A DNA stretch of 64,000 nucleotides from Bradyrhizobium sp. CCBAU 53340. Its GTDB lineage: Bacteria; Pseudomonadota; Alphaproteobacteria; Rhizobiales; Xanthobacteraceae. The stretch is from contig NZ_CP030055.1 of the NCBI RefSeq assembly GCF_015291645.1, positions 5,642,001-5,706,000 of the forward strand, in the 5' to 3' direction. The first letter of the stretch is position 1, and each line of letters begins with the position of its first letter. The notes beneath the pieces were generated by a model that was not told where the DNA came from, searched no databases, and worked only from the letters and a program-made list of their open reading frames with translations. Below are positions 33,325-42,300 of this stretch, piece after piece. The position numbers and the translations under genes were made by a program.

Positions 33325-34311
33325 TCAACTCCCGCGCGGCGCGATCAGCCGCAACAGATCAATCTCGGTCTCGGACGCGCGACGACCGATCATCGCACGC
33401 TCCATGGAATGATCAGGCCCTTCGCGAAAACGCTGCATCATGCCGCCACACATGATGCCCCAGCGCAGCGTGCCCATCACTTCCCAGAATTTGACGCGTG
33501 CCGGATCGACCTTCCGCCCCGCCGCCTCATAGCCCGCGAACAGCTCCTCGCGCGAACCAAAGCCGCCGACGGGCTTGTCGATCTCGCCAAAGCGCCAGGA
33601 GTTGACGCAGACCCACCCGAGATCCTCCATGGGATCGCCGAGATGAGCGAGCTCCCAGTCCAGCACGGCACGGACGCCGTCGGCGCCGATGATGAGATTG
33701 CCGTTGCGGAAATCGCCATGCACCAGCGTCACTTCAGTCGACGGCCCGGGATCGTGGTCGCGCAGCCAGCGCAGCGCCAGCTCGAATACGGGCTTTGGCC
33801 AATTCAGGCTGCGATAGTCGCGGTCGAACTCGGCGATCTCCTGTGTCGCCGACCTGCTGCGCAACACGGGCAATTTGTCCTGAGGCAGCTTGTGCAACTC
33901 GGCAAGCACGCCACCGATCTGCCGTGCGAGAAGCGGTCGCGCCGCCGCGAATTCGTCATCGCGAAGAATCTTGCGGGCGATGGTTTCGCCCTCGACCCGC
34001 TGCATGATGAAGCCGATGCCAAGATCCTCGTCCGGCGTCAGCACATGCAGCACCCGCGGTGACGGCACGCCCGCCTCGTAGGCGAGCTGCATCAGCTGCG
34101 CTTCAGCTGCGAGACCCGCTGCGCGCGTCGGCGCTGCGCCATACCCCTTCGGCGAGCGGCGCAGGATCGCGCCGATCAGGCCGTCGGGATGGGTGATATC
34201 GAAACGCCAGGTCTCCTGGCTGGCGCCGCCCGACAGCTTTGCCGCGCCGGTGACGCCGGTCGCGCCGGGACACCAGCGCTGGACGCTGCGGGAAAGCTCT
34301 GCCTCGATCAT
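33325..34311 (-). CDS. APH-type phosphotransferase, LvaA/ACAD11-N-like acyl-CoA kinase candidate
   Basis: 328 aa protein-kinase-like fold. Catalytic loop TLVHGDFRNGNLII (His198-Gly-Asp200 with Asn) and metal motif VLDWELAHLGDP (Asp218) are intact, and GGASQETWRFDI is the N-lobe loop. This is the family of the N-terminal domain of human ACAD10/ACAD11 and of bacterial LvaA, which phosphorylate 4-hydroxyacyl-CoA. True antibiotic kinases are less likely in this acyl-CoA setting. The ATGA overlap with the upstream crotonase and near-overlap with DUF6285 downstream make a tight three-gene operon. Confidence 0.85.
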   Translation of the reverse strand: MIEAELSRSVQRWCPGATGVTGAAKLSGGASQETWRFDITHPDGLIGAILRRSPKGYGAAPTRAAGLAAEAQLMQLAYEAGVPSPRVLHVLTPDEDLGIGFIMQRVEGETIARKILRDDEFAAARPLLARQIGGVLAELHKLPQDKLPVLRSRSATQEIAEFDRDYRSLNWPKPVFELALRWLRDHDPGPSTEVTLVHGDFRNGNLIIGADGVRAVLDWELAHLGDPMEDLGWVCVNSWRFGEIDKPVGGFGSREELFAGYEAAGRKVDPARVKFWEVMGTLRWGIMCGGMMQRFREGPDHSMERAMIGRRASETEIDLLRLIAPRGS

Positions 34312-35096
34312 TTGCCTTTGAACTGTGCGGGCCGCTTTTCCAGGAACGCACCGACGCCCTCCCGGAAATCTTGCGTGTCGCCGGCGCGGAGCTGGCACTG
34401 GAATTCGAGATTGAGCTGGTCCTCGAAGGAGTTTTCGGGGCTATCCCAATAGAGCTTGCGGATCAGCGACAGCGCCACCGTCGGGCCGCTGGCCAGCTCA
34501 CGCGCAAGCTTCATCGCTTCTTCCATCAGCACGCCATCGTCATACACGCGGTTGACGAGGCCCCATTCCAGCGCCTTCTCCGCCGGCAGCCGCTCGCCCA
34601 TGAGCGACAGCTCGATCGAGCGCGCCTTGCCGATCAGACGCGGCAACAGCCAGGTCGAGCCGCAATCCGGCACAAGGCCGATGCGGCGGAAGGCTTGCAG
34701 GAAATAGGACGAACGCGCGCACAGGATCATGTCGCCGAGCAGCGCGAAGCTCATGCCGGCGCCTGCCGCCGGTCCGTTCACCGCCGTGATGATGGGACAG
34801 TGCAGATTGCGGATACGGCGCAGGAAGGGATGAAAGCCAGTCTCCAGCGTCAGGCCGGCCTTGGTCTTCTTCGACTGGTTGTTTCGCCCTTGCAGATTCG
34901 CACCGGTGCAGAACGCGCGCCCCGCGCCCGTCAGCACGACACAGCGCACTTCATCCTTCCTCTCCTCGATCGCATCGAGCGCCTCGGCGAGCCCACCCAG
35001 CATATCCACGGAGACCGCGTTCATCACCTCCTGATGGTCGAGCTTGAGGATCGCAACCGAACCATCGAGATCGAGCGTGACGTGTTTGAACTGCAT
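34308..35096 (-). CDS. Enoyl-CoA hydratase/isomerase (PaaG-like)
   Basis: 262 aa. Oxyanion segments AFCTGANLQGR and VNGPAAGAGMSFALLGD; the acid region FRRIGLVPDCGSTWLLPRL carries the Asp used by PaaG-type isomerases, in place of the Glu pair of hydratases. First gene of the crotonase-kinase-DUF6285 operon, coupled to the kinase by ATGA. Start taken at MQFKHVTLDL (ATG 35096); the frame is open much further upstream but overlaps the divergent SDR gene. Confidence 0.9.
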   Translation of the reverse strand: MQFKHVTLDLDGSVAILKLDHQEVMNAVSVDMLGGLAEALDAIEERKDEVRCVVLTGAGRAFCTGANLQGRNNQSKKTKAGLTLETGFHPFLRRIRNLHCPIITAVNGPAAGAGMSFALLGDMILCARSSYFLQAFRRIGLVPDCGSTWLLPRLIGKARSIELSLMGERLPAEKALEWGLVNRVYDDGVLMEEAMKLARELASGPTVALSLIRKLYWDSPENSFEDQLNLEFQCQLRAGDTQDFREGVGAFLEKRPAQFKGK

Positions 35097-35262
35097 GGTT
35101 TCCTCGTCAGTTGCAGCCTGCATCAATTTCGCAGACCGGAATTCGTTTTGCCGGGGCGCATATTTGATTTTTGGCGCGGTCTTGTCCATGGTGATCGGAG
35201 CATAGCAAGCAATCTTGTGCGCAGCGGCTGATGAGCCCCGTGCCAAGAACAGGAAACGCGCC

Positions 35263-36042
35263 ATGAACCTTTTCGACCTCACCGGCCGCGTTGCCGTGAT
35301 CACCGGCGGCAATGGCGGCATCGGGCTCGGCATCGCGCAGGCGCTCGTCGGCCAGGGCTGCAATGTCTCGATCTGGGGCCGCAATGCTGACAAGAACAAG
35401 GCTGCTGCCGCGAGCATGGCGGGGCTATCAGGCAAGGTCGACACCCGCGTCTGCGACGTCACCGATCCCGCTTCCGTGAATGCAGCTATGAAGGCAACGC
35501 TCGACGTTTTCGGCCGGGTCGATGGCTGCTTCGCCAATGCCGGTATCGGCGGCGGTGGCCGCAGGTCCTTCATCGAGCGCACCGAGGCGGAATGGCACAC
35601 AATGTTTGCGACCAATCTCGACGGCGTGTTCCACGCCTTCCAAGCGGCCGCCAAGCACATGACCGATCGCGCCAATGCCGGCGATCCCTTCGGCCGGCTG
35701 GTCGCAACTTCGAGCCTCGCTTCGATCTTCGGCACCGCGCGCAACGAGCATTACGCCGCAACCAAGGCCGCCATCAACGCTCTGGTACGCGCGCTCGGCG
35801 TCGAGCTCGCCCGCCACGGCGTCACCGCGAATGCGATCCTGCCCGGCTGGATCAAGAGCGACATGACGGCGGGTCTGATGGGCAATGAAAAGTTCGTCGC
35901 CAACGTGATGCCGCGGATTCCGATGCGGCGCTTCGGCGAGGCATCCGATTTCGGCGGCATTGCCGTGTACCTGATGAGCAAGGCGTCGTCGTATCACACA
36001 GCGGATACGTTCGTGATCGACGGCGGCTATACCGCGTTTTAA
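35263..36042 (+). CDS. Short-chain dehydrogenase/reductase
   Basis: 259 aa classical SDR. VITGGNGGIGLGIAQALVGQG, FANAGIGGGG, catalytic Ser in VATSSLASIFG, Tyr and Lys in HYAATKAAINAL, and a C-terminal DTFVIDGGYTAF. NAD(P)-dependent oxidation or reduction of a hydroxy/oxo group, possibly of an acyl-CoA or levulinyl-CoA-like compound given its place beside the kinase operon (inferred). Start at ATG 35263 after AGGAA; it faces away from the crotonase-kinase operon. Confidence 0.89.
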   Translation: MNLFDLTGRVAVITGGNGGIGLGIAQALVGQGCNVSIWGRNADKNKAAAASMAGLSGKVDTRVCDVTDPASVNAAMKATLDVFGRVDGCFANAGIGGGGRRSFIERTEAEWHTMFATNLDGVFHAFQAAAKHMTDRANAGDPFGRLVATSSLASIFGTARNEHYAATKAAINALVRALGVELARHGVTANAILPGWIKSDMTAGLMGNEKFVANVMPRIPMRRFGEASDFGGIAVYLMSKASSYHTADTFVIDGGYTAF

Positions 36043-36073
36043 GTCTGGTAATCAGAACAGGAAGGGGCAAACG

Positions 36074-36454
36074 ATGTTCTCGCACGTCATGATTGGCACC
36101 AACGACCTCGACAAGGCCAAGGCCTTCTACGACAGCCTGCTGAGCACGCTCGAAGTGCGGCCGGCGCGGGTCGATGGCCACCGCATCTTCTACATCACCA
36201 AGACCGGCGTGTTCTCGGTGTCGAAGCCGATCAACGGCGAGCCGGCAACGTGTGCGAACGGCGGCACCATCGGCTTTGCTGCCAATTCGCCCGAGCAGGT
36301 CGAGGCCTGGCATGCGGCCGGCATCGCGGCCGGAGGAAAGCCGATCGAGGATCCGCCCGGCATGCGCGAGGGTTCGGGCGTCAAGCTCTACCTCGCCTAT
36401 TTGCGCGATCTCGACGGCAACAAGATCTGTGCGATGCATCGGATGCCGAACTGA
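36074..36454 (+). CDS. VOC-superfamily (glyoxalase-like) protein
   Basis: 126 aa single VOC module: HVMIGTNDLDKAKAFYDSLL at the start, VFSVSKPINGEPAT, GGTIGFAANSPEQVEAWH, and DLDGNKICAMHRMP at the end, where a metal ligand usually sits. His4 or His37 may be the other ligand. Function not predictable; the position 31 bp after the SDR suggests cotranscription. Confidence 0.83.
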   Translation: MFSHVMIGTNDLDKAKAFYDSLLSTLEVRPARVDGHRIFYITKTGVFSVSKPINGEPATCANGGTIGFAANSPEQVEAWHAAGIAAGGKPIEDPPGMREGSGVKLYLAYLRDLDGNKICAMHRMPN

Positions 36455-36470
36455 TTCAGCCGCAACCACC

Positions 36471-36583
36471 GCTGTCATGCCCCGGCTTGACCGGGGCATC
36501 CAGTACGCCGCGGCCCATCGGGTTCTATCGCTGCGGCCTCTGGAATACTGGATCGCCCGGTCTTCGCCGGGCGATGACAGCGG
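36471..36583. repeat. Intergenic inverted repeat, family C (copy 2)
   Basis: GTCATGCCCCGGCTTGACCGGGGCATCCAGTACGCCGCGGC at one end and CTGGAATACTGGATCGCCCGGTCTTCGCCGGGCGATGACAG at the other. It occupies the first part of the 302-bp gap before the acyl-CoA dehydrogenase; the remaining 170 bp hold only the leader, with no clear operator. Confidence 0.87.
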
Positions 36584-36756
36584 AGAGTGAGGCGCGCACC
36601 CGCTGCCTCCTCCGCCGCCATTCAAACAACATTTCAAACGCCCTCGCGATATTCCATCGCATGGCATGGCGCGCGCGGGAAAATACGCGCTCGCACTTTC
36701 GTGGCGCTGCGACTATTCTCCCGGCCAATACGATCTCTGACGTCCCGGGAGGAACA

Positions 36757-38034
36757 ATGACAAAGCACACCTATATTCCCCGCACCACCAACTACACGCT
36801 CAATCCCGGCGATGAGCTCAATGATCTCAGGATGTCGGACCAGGTCCGGCCGCTCTACGATCACGTCAAGAAGTTCATCCGCGACACCGTCGAGCCGATG
36901 TCGATCGAATTCGCCAAGGCCGGCGAAGGCAAGGAGGATCGCTGGAGCTTTACGCCGAAGCAGCTCGAGGTGCTGGAGAAGGCCAAGAACAAGGCCAAGC
37001 AGGAAGGCCTCTGGAACTTCTTCCTGCCCGATGACGAGACCGGCCAGGGCCTGAAGAATCTCGACTACGCCTATATCGCCGCCGAGCTCGGCAAGAGCCC
37101 GCTGGCCTCTGAGACCATGAACTGCTCGGCGCCCGACACCGGCAACATGGAGGTGCTGGAGCGCGTCGGCACCAAGGAGCAGAAGGAGAAGTGGCTGAAG
37201 CCGCTGCTCAACGGCGAGATCCGCTCCGCCTATGTCATGACCGAGCCGAACGTCGCCTCCTCCGATGCCAAGAACATCTCGACCACCGCAAAGCTCGTCG
37301 GCGACGAATGGGTCATCAACGGCGAGAAGTATTACATCTCCGGTCTCGGCGATCCCCGCTGCAAGATCCTCATCGTGATGGTGAAGACCAATCCCGACGC
37401 GGCGCCGAGCAAGCAGCAGTCGCAGATTCTGGTGCCGCGCGACACGCCCGGCGTCGAAGTGCTCGGGCCCATGTACGTGTTCGGTCAGGACCACGCGCCG
37501 CGCGGCCACATGCATATGCGCTTCAACAATGTGCGCGTGCCGAAGGAGAACATGCTGCTCGGCGAAGGCCGCGGCTTCGAGATCTCGCAGCTCCGCTTAG
37601 GGCCGGGCCGCATCCATCACTGCATGCGCACCATCGGCAAGGCCGAGAAGGCGCTCGATTTGATGGTGCAGCGTGGCCTCACCCGCGAAGCCTTCGGCAA
37701 GAAGATCGCCCATCTCGGCGGCAACATGCAGATCATCGCGCAGGCCCGCTGCGAGATCGAGGCGATGCGGCTGATGGTGCTGAAGGCCGCCAAGGCCATG
37801 GATGTGCTCGGCAACAAGGAAGCCCGCGTCTGGGTCTCCATGGTCAAGGCCATGGTGCCCGAGCGCGCCTGCAAGATCATCGATCAGGCAATCCAGATGC
37901 ACGGCGCCACCGGCATCTCGCACTGGACCCCACTCGCGGAAATGTACCAGGACGTCCGGCACCTGCGCTTCGCCGATGGTCCGGACGAGGTACACTGGAT
38001 GGTGGTCGGCCGCCACGAACTGAGCATGGCGTGA
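36757..38034 (+). CDS. Acyl-CoA dehydrogenase, ACAD10/11-like (LvaC candidate)
   Basis: 425 aa. Hallmarks of the ACAD10/11 branch are visible: YVMTEPNVASSDAKNIS, YYISGLGDPRCK, HHCMRTIGKAEKALDLM and LRFADGPDEVHWMVVGRHEL at the C-terminus. In mammals this domain is fused to an APH-type kinase, and in Pseudomonas its counterpart LvaC handles the 4-phosphoacyl-CoA. Here the kinase is a separate gene 2.4 kb away on the other strand. The strong GGGAGG before ATG 36757 sets the start. Confidence 0.9.
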   Translation: MTKHTYIPRTTNYTLNPGDELNDLRMSDQVRPLYDHVKKFIRDTVEPMSIEFAKAGEGKEDRWSFTPKQLEVLEKAKNKAKQEGLWNFFLPDDETGQGLKNLDYAYIAAELGKSPLASETMNCSAPDTGNMEVLERVGTKEQKEKWLKPLLNGEIRSAYVMTEPNVASSDAKNISTTAKLVGDEWVINGEKYYISGLGDPRCKILIVMVKTNPDAAPSKQQSQILVPRDTPGVEVLGPMYVFGQDHAPRGHMHMRFNNVRVPKENMLLGEGRGFEISQLRLGPGRIHHCMRTIGKAEKALDLMVQRGLTREAFGKKIAHLGGNMQIIAQARCEIEAMRLMVLKAAKAMDVLGNKEARVWVSMVKAMVPERACKIIDQAIQMHGATGISHWTPLAEMYQDVRHLRFADGPDEVHWMVVGRHELSMA

Positions 38035-38064
38035 AGGTCTCTGCTCTTCCCACTCGGGAAGAGC

Positions 38065-38195
38065 CGTAGGGTGGGCAAAGGCGCGCACTTCGCGCGCCGT
38101 GCCCACCATCCTGCCTAGGCGAGAGGTGGTGGGCACGCTTCCGCCTTCGCTCTTCGAGTGAGCTACGGCGGACAAGTCGCTTTGCCCACCCTACG
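38065..38195. repeat. Intergenic inverted repeat, family D (copy 1)
   Basis: CGTAGGGTGGGCAAAGGCG and CGCTTTGCCCACCCTACG are complementary ends around inner palindromes (GGCGCGCACTTCGCGCGCC; GCCCACCATC/GGTGGTGGGC). It lies between the convergent acyl-CoA dehydrogenase and GST genes. Confidence 0.85.
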
Positions 38196-38206
38196 AGATC
38201 TGCGAG

Positions 38207-39088
38207 TTAGGCAGTCTTCGCGGCCTCAATCTTGTCCTGCGTCCTGGTCTCGAAGTCACTCGCGTCGTGCCGCTCGTGGAGCTGGCTGGCGGGATCGCCG
38301 GAGACGCGATTGACCATGCGGCCGCGCTTGACGGCGGGACGCTGCGCGATCTGGTCGGTCCAGCGCTGCACGTTCTTGTAATCCTGCACCGACAAGAATT
38401 CGCCGGCGCCGTAGACCAGCCCCTTGGCGAGCGCGCCGTACCAGGGCCACACGGCAATATCGGCGATGGTGTACTCCTTGCCCGCGAGATATTCGTGATC
38501 GGCGAGGCGACGGTCGAGCACATCGAGCTGACGCTTGGTCTCCATCGCGAAGCGGTCGATGGCGTATTCGATTTTGAACGGCGCGTAGGCGTAGAAGTGG
38601 CCGAAGCCGCCGCCGAGATAGGGCGCGCTGCCCATCTGCCAGAACAGCCAGGACATCGCCTCTGTGCGGGTCTTGATATCCTTGGGCAGGAAGGCACCGA
38701 ACTTCTCGGCCAAATAGAACAGGATCGAGCCGGACTCGAACACCCGGATAGGCTCCGGACCCGAGCGATCCATCAGTGCCGGAATTTTCGAGTTCGGGTT
38801 GATGTCGACAAAACCGCTGCCGAACTGGTCGCCATTGCCTATTCTGATCAGCCAGGCGTCGTATTCGGCGCCCTTGTGGCCCAGCGCCAGAAGCTCCTCC
38901 AGCATCACCGTGACCTTCACCCCGTTCGGCGTCGCCAGGGAATAAAGCTGCAGCGGGTGCTTGCCGACGGGCAGCTCCTTGTCGTGGGTGGGGCCAGCGA
39001 TCGGCCGGTTGATGCTGGCGAATTGGCCGCCATTCTCCTTGTCCCAGGTCCAGACTTTGGGCGGCACGTAAGCGGGGGCGTCGGTCAT
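38207..39088 (-). CDS. yghU: Glutathione-dependent disulfide-bond oxidoreductase, YghU-like
   Basis: 293 aa GST-fold protein, longer than canonical GSTs as in YghU. It has the extended N-terminus (PPKVWTWDKENGGQFASINR) and the thioredoxin-fold segment LYSLATPNGVKVTVMLEELL with the Thr-Pro-Asn-Gly turn that binds glutathione. PNSKIPAL, VFESGSILFYLAEKF and YTIADIAVWPWYG follow. It reduces disulfides using two glutathione molecules. Start at MTDAPAYVPP (ATG 39088); the extra upstream frame overlaps the next gene's leader. Confidence 0.9.
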   Translation of the reverse strand: MTDAPAYVPPKVWTWDKENGGQFASINRPIAGPTHDKELPVGKHPLQLYSLATPNGVKVTVMLEELLALGHKGAEYDAWLIRIGNGDQFGSGFVDINPNSKIPALMDRSGPEPIRVFESGSILFYLAEKFGAFLPKDIKTRTEAMSWLFWQMGSAPYLGGGFGHFYAYAPFKIEYAIDRFAMETKRQLDVLDRRLADHEYLAGKEYTIADIAVWPWYGALAKGLVYGAGEFLSVQDYKNVQRWTDQIAQRPAVKRGRMVNRVSGDPASQLHERHDASDFETRTQDKIEAAKTA

Positions 39089-39346
39089 GCGAGGGCTCCG
39101 GCGGAAAGATGCGTGTGCATTAATTAGCCCGCGCATGGCCGATGGCAAGCCCCGCCCGCTCTGCGTCCGGCGCGGGCCTGAGGCCGGCGTCATGCATTCG
39201 GTGAACCTCGCTCGACAGCGCATCGGTGCGGCCGGGATGGCCCATCGCACCACGTGACGCCTGCACGCAAGATGCGCGCGGGAATCCGGCATGGCATCGC
39301 ACATGACGATGGGCGCAGCCGCGTCGAGACCCGCCGGGAGAGAACC

Positions 39347-40480
39347 ATGAAATCGCCGATCTGCGACATGCTGGGAATCGAGTTCCCCCTGCTCGCCTTC
39401 AGCCATTGCCGCGATGTGGTCGCGGCCGTGAGCCGCGCCGGCGGCTTCGGCGTGCTGGGCGCCACCGTGCACACACCTGACACGCTCGAACGGGAACTGA
39501 AATGGATCGACGATCACGTCGACGGCAAGCCCTACGGCATCGACGTGCTGATCCCGGAAAACATCTCCACCGCAGGCGAGAAGCACGTCACCTGGAAGAG
39601 CCTGGAAGCGCGCGTACCGCAGCAGCACCGCGCCTACACGCGCGACCTCCTGAAGAAATACGATATCGAGCTGACGACGACAGAGGTGGACGACAACCAG
39701 CCCCAACCGTTCGACGCCGAGACCGCGCTGGAGCTGCTAAAAGTCTCTTTCAATCATCCGATCCGCCTGATCGCGAATGCGCTCGGCGTGCCGCCGAAGG
39801 CGATGATCGAGATGGGCAGGAAACACAACGTGCCCGTCGCCGCGCTCGTCGGCGCCAAGGAGCACGCGCTGCGCCAGGTCGCGGCCGGCGTTGACATCCT
39901 CGTGGTGCAGGGCACCGAAGCCGGCGGCCATTGCGGCGAGGTCTCGACCATGGTGCTGGTGCCGGAGGTGATCAAGGCGATCAAGAAGGTCCGCGACGTG
40001 CCGGTGCTGGCGGCCGGTGGCATCATGACGGGCCGGCAGATGGCGGCCTGCATGGCGATGGGTGCGGCCGGCGCGTGGACCGGCTCGGTGTGGCTGGCGA
40101 CGGTCGAATCGGAGACCAGCGAAATCTTTCGCGAGAAGATGATCGCGGCCTCATCGCGCGATGCGATCCGCTCGAAGGGGCGCACCGGCAAGCCGGCGCG
40201 GCAGCTGCGCTCGGTCTGGACCGATGCCTGGGATCGCGCGCCGGAAAGCCCCGGCGCGCTGCCGATGCCGCTGCAGAGCATCGTCAGCCGCGACGCCTTC
40301 CACGCGATCGACCGCGCGGCGGCCGCCGGCAACGCCAAGGCGCGCGACCTCGTCAGCTATTTCGTCGGCCAGGGTGTCGGATTGATCGACAGTGTGAAAT
40401 CGGCCGGCGCCGTGGTGCAGGAGTTCAAGGAGGAGTTCGCCGAAGCCGTCGAGCACATGAACGCGCTGGTCGCGGAGTGA
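39347..40480 (+). CDS. Nitronate monooxygenase-like FMN enzyme
   Basis: 377 aa TIM-barrel flavoprotein of the 2-nitropropane dioxygenase family. Segments: the N-terminal EFPLLAFSHCRDVVAAVSRAGG, VDILVVQGTEAGGHCGEV (FMN phosphate side), VPVLAAGGIMTGRQMAACMAMGA and the C-terminal helices. The usual AGGHxG motif appears as AGGHCG. Members oxidise nitronates or act as enoyl reductase-like proteins. In an acyl-CoA island its physiological substrate is unclear. Start at ATG 39347 (GGGAGAG). Confidence 0.82.
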   Translation: MKSPICDMLGIEFPLLAFSHCRDVVAAVSRAGGFGVLGATVHTPDTLERELKWIDDHVDGKPYGIDVLIPENISTAGEKHVTWKSLEARVPQQHRAYTRDLLKKYDIELTTTEVDDNQPQPFDAETALELLKVSFNHPIRLIANALGVPPKAMIEMGRKHNVPVAALVGAKEHALRQVAAGVDILVVQGTEAGGHCGEVSTMVLVPEVIKAIKKVRDVPVLAAGGIMTGRQMAACMAMGAAGAWTGSVWLATVESETSEIFREKMIAASSRDAIRSKGRTGKPARQLRSVWTDAWDRAPESPGALPMPLQSIVSRDAFHAIDRAAAAGNAKARDLVSYFVGQGVGLIDSVKSAGAVVQEFKEEFAEAVEHMNALVAE

Positions 40481-40510
40481 GCGCCGTGTGGCTGGATTCG
40501 AGTTCGCGGC

Positions 40511-40646
40511 CCATCCTTCGAGGCTTGCCCGACGGCGCGTTGCGCCGCCGACCTCGCACCTCAGGATGACGCTGTCCCCGTAGCCGTCATCCTGAGGTGC
40601 GAGCAGCACGGTGCGCAGCACCGCGCAGCGAGCCTCGAAGGACGAC
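40511..40646. repeat. Intergenic inverted repeat, family E (copy 1)
   Basis: CCATCCTTCGAGGCTTGCC and CGAGCCTCGAAGGACGACGG are the ends, around CTCGCACCTCAGGATGACG and CGTCATCCTGAGGTGCGAG, which pair perfectly over 19 bp. The right end lies just 40 bp before the thiolase-like start. Confidence 0.85.
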
Positions 40647-40682
40647 GGCGTGCTACGGATTTTGAGAGTGAAGCAAGAAGAA

Positions 40683-42197
40683 ATGACCAAGACCAACATC
40701 CCCGAAGACCGCATCCCCGTCATCGTCGGCATCGGCGAGATCGTCGACCGCCCCAAGGAGATCGCCGAGGGCCTCGAGCCCCTCGACCTGCTCGAACAGG
40801 CCTTGCGGCGGGCCGAGGCTGACGCCGGCGCAAAGCTGCTTGGCGAGATCCGGTCGCTCGACGTCGTCAACTTCCTGAGCTGGCGCTATCGCGATCCGGA
40901 GAAGCTGCTGGCGCAGCGCCTCGGCGTCTCGCCGACGCATTGCTATTACGGCCCGGTCGGCGGTGAGAGCCCGATCCGCTACATCCACGAGGCGGCAAAG
41001 CGCATCGCGCGCGGGGAGTGCACCGTGGCGGCCGTCTGCGGCGCCGAAGCGCAATCGACTGCGACGAAAGCCGATCGCGCCGGCGTCAAGCTGCCATGGA
41101 CGCCGTTCGCGCATGATGTGGCGGAGCCCAAGCGCGGCGCCGCGTTTCAGAAACCGCTCGCCGTGAAGCTCGGCGTGTTCCGTCCTGTCACGGTCTATCC
41201 GTTCTACGAAGCTGCCTCCTCCGCGCATTGGGGCCAGACGCCGCGCGAGGCGATGGCAGAATCGGGAACGCTGTGGTCGCGCTATTCGGACGCCGCCGCG
41301 CAAAATCCCAATGCCTGGCTGAAGCGGCGCTATGCCCCTGAGGAGATCACGACGCCGACGGCCGACAACCGGCTCATCGCCTGGCCCTACAACAAGCTGA
41401 TGGTGGCCAACCCCAGCGTCAACATGGGCGCCGCGCTGTTGCTCACCAGCCTTGCCAAGGCGCGCGCGCTCGGCGTCGCGGACGACAGGCTGGTGTATCC
41501 GCTCGGCGGCGCGTCTGCCGAGGAGCCGCCTGATTACCTCTTGCGCGACCAGTTCTACGAGAGCCATCCGCAGAATGCGGTGCTGAAGGCCGCGATGAAT
41601 CTCGCCGGCGGGGACGGAAAACAGTTCGACGCGATCGAGCTCTATAGCTGCTTCCCCTGCGTGCCAAAAATGGCGCGACGGACGCTGGGCCTTTCCGCCG
41701 ACGTGCAGCCCACCGTAACCGGCGGCCTCACTTTCTTCGGTGCGCCGCTCAACACCTACATGACGCATGCGGCCTGCGCGATGGTGCGTCGGATTCGCGA
41801 TGGCGCCGGACTTGGCCTGCTCTACGGCCAGGGCGGCTTCGTCACCAAGCATCATGCGTTGGTCGTCTCCAAGACGCCGCCGCGCGAGGCGCTGGCGCAG
41901 GAGACGAGCGTGCAAGGAGAGGCTGACCGCAACAAGCGCGCCGTTCCGGAATTCATCACGGAGATCTCGGGCAAGGGTAAGGTCGAGAGCTTTACGGTGC
42001 TCTATGGCCGTGGCGGCGATGTCGAGCACGGCGTGGTGATGCTGCGCACGGAGGATGGCCGGCGCACGCTGGCACGGATTCCGGCGAGCGATAGTGCAAC
42101 GCTAGGGCATTTGCTGAACATGGATCGCACGCCGGTGGGCTCGCTCGGCGAGATCACGATGGCTGCGGATGGCGTGCCGGAGTGGCGGGTGGCGTAG
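40683..42197 (+). CDS. Thiolase-fold acetyl-CoA acetyltransferase-like protein
   Basis: 504 aa. Thiolase fold: RIPVIVGIGEIVDRPKEIAE, a CGAEAQSTATKADRAG segment at the usual active-Cys helix position, YSCFPCVPKMARRTLG, and VTGGLTFFGAPLNTYMTHA near the C-terminal active His region. Longer than degradative thiolases by about 100 residues, with a C-terminal OB-like extension (KGKVESFTVLYGRGGDVEHG, then VMLRTEDGRRTLARI) resembling a fused DUF35 partner. A beta-ketoacyl-CoA cleaving or condensing role is inferred. Confidence 0.82.
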   Translation: MTKTNIPEDRIPVIVGIGEIVDRPKEIAEGLEPLDLLEQALRRAEADAGAKLLGEIRSLDVVNFLSWRYRDPEKLLAQRLGVSPTHCYYGPVGGESPIRYIHEAAKRIARGECTVAAVCGAEAQSTATKADRAGVKLPWTPFAHDVAEPKRGAAFQKPLAVKLGVFRPVTVYPFYEAASSAHWGQTPREAMAESGTLWSRYSDAAAQNPNAWLKRRYAPEEITTPTADNRLIAWPYNKLMVANPSVNMGAALLLTSLAKARALGVADDRLVYPLGGASAEEPPDYLLRDQFYESHPQNAVLKAAMNLAGGDGKQFDAIELYSCFPCVPKMARRTLGLSADVQPTVTGGLTFFGAPLNTYMTHAACAMVRRIRDGAGLGLLYGQGGFVTKHHALVVSKTPPREALAQETSVQGEADRNKRAVPEFITEISGKGKVESFTVLYGRGGDVEHGVVMLRTEDGRRTLARIPASDSATLGHLLNMDRTPVGSLGEITMAADGVPEWRVA

Positions 42198-42200
42198 CTC

Positions 42201-42293
42201 TTGTAGGGTGGGCAAAGCGAAGCGTGCCCACGTTTTGCTTATTTGATGAAAAGACGTGGGCACGGCGCAAGAGCGCCTTTGCCCCCCTACAAG
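42201..42293. repeat. Intergenic inverted repeat, family D (copy 2)
   Basis: TTGTAGGGTGGGCAAAG at the left end and CTTTGCCCCCCTACAAG at the right pair with one mismatch; GTGCCCACGTTTTGC and AGACGTGGGCAC pair inside. It lies between the convergent thiolase-like and efflux adaptor genes and could terminate both. Confidence 0.85.
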
Positions 42294-42300
42294 ACCGAAC

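Noticed and set aside
33325..34311. Aminoglycoside resistance kinase
   Set aside because: The fold is the same, but the acyl-CoA neighbourhood, DUF6285 partner and ACAD11-like dehydrogenase point to acyl-CoA metabolism.
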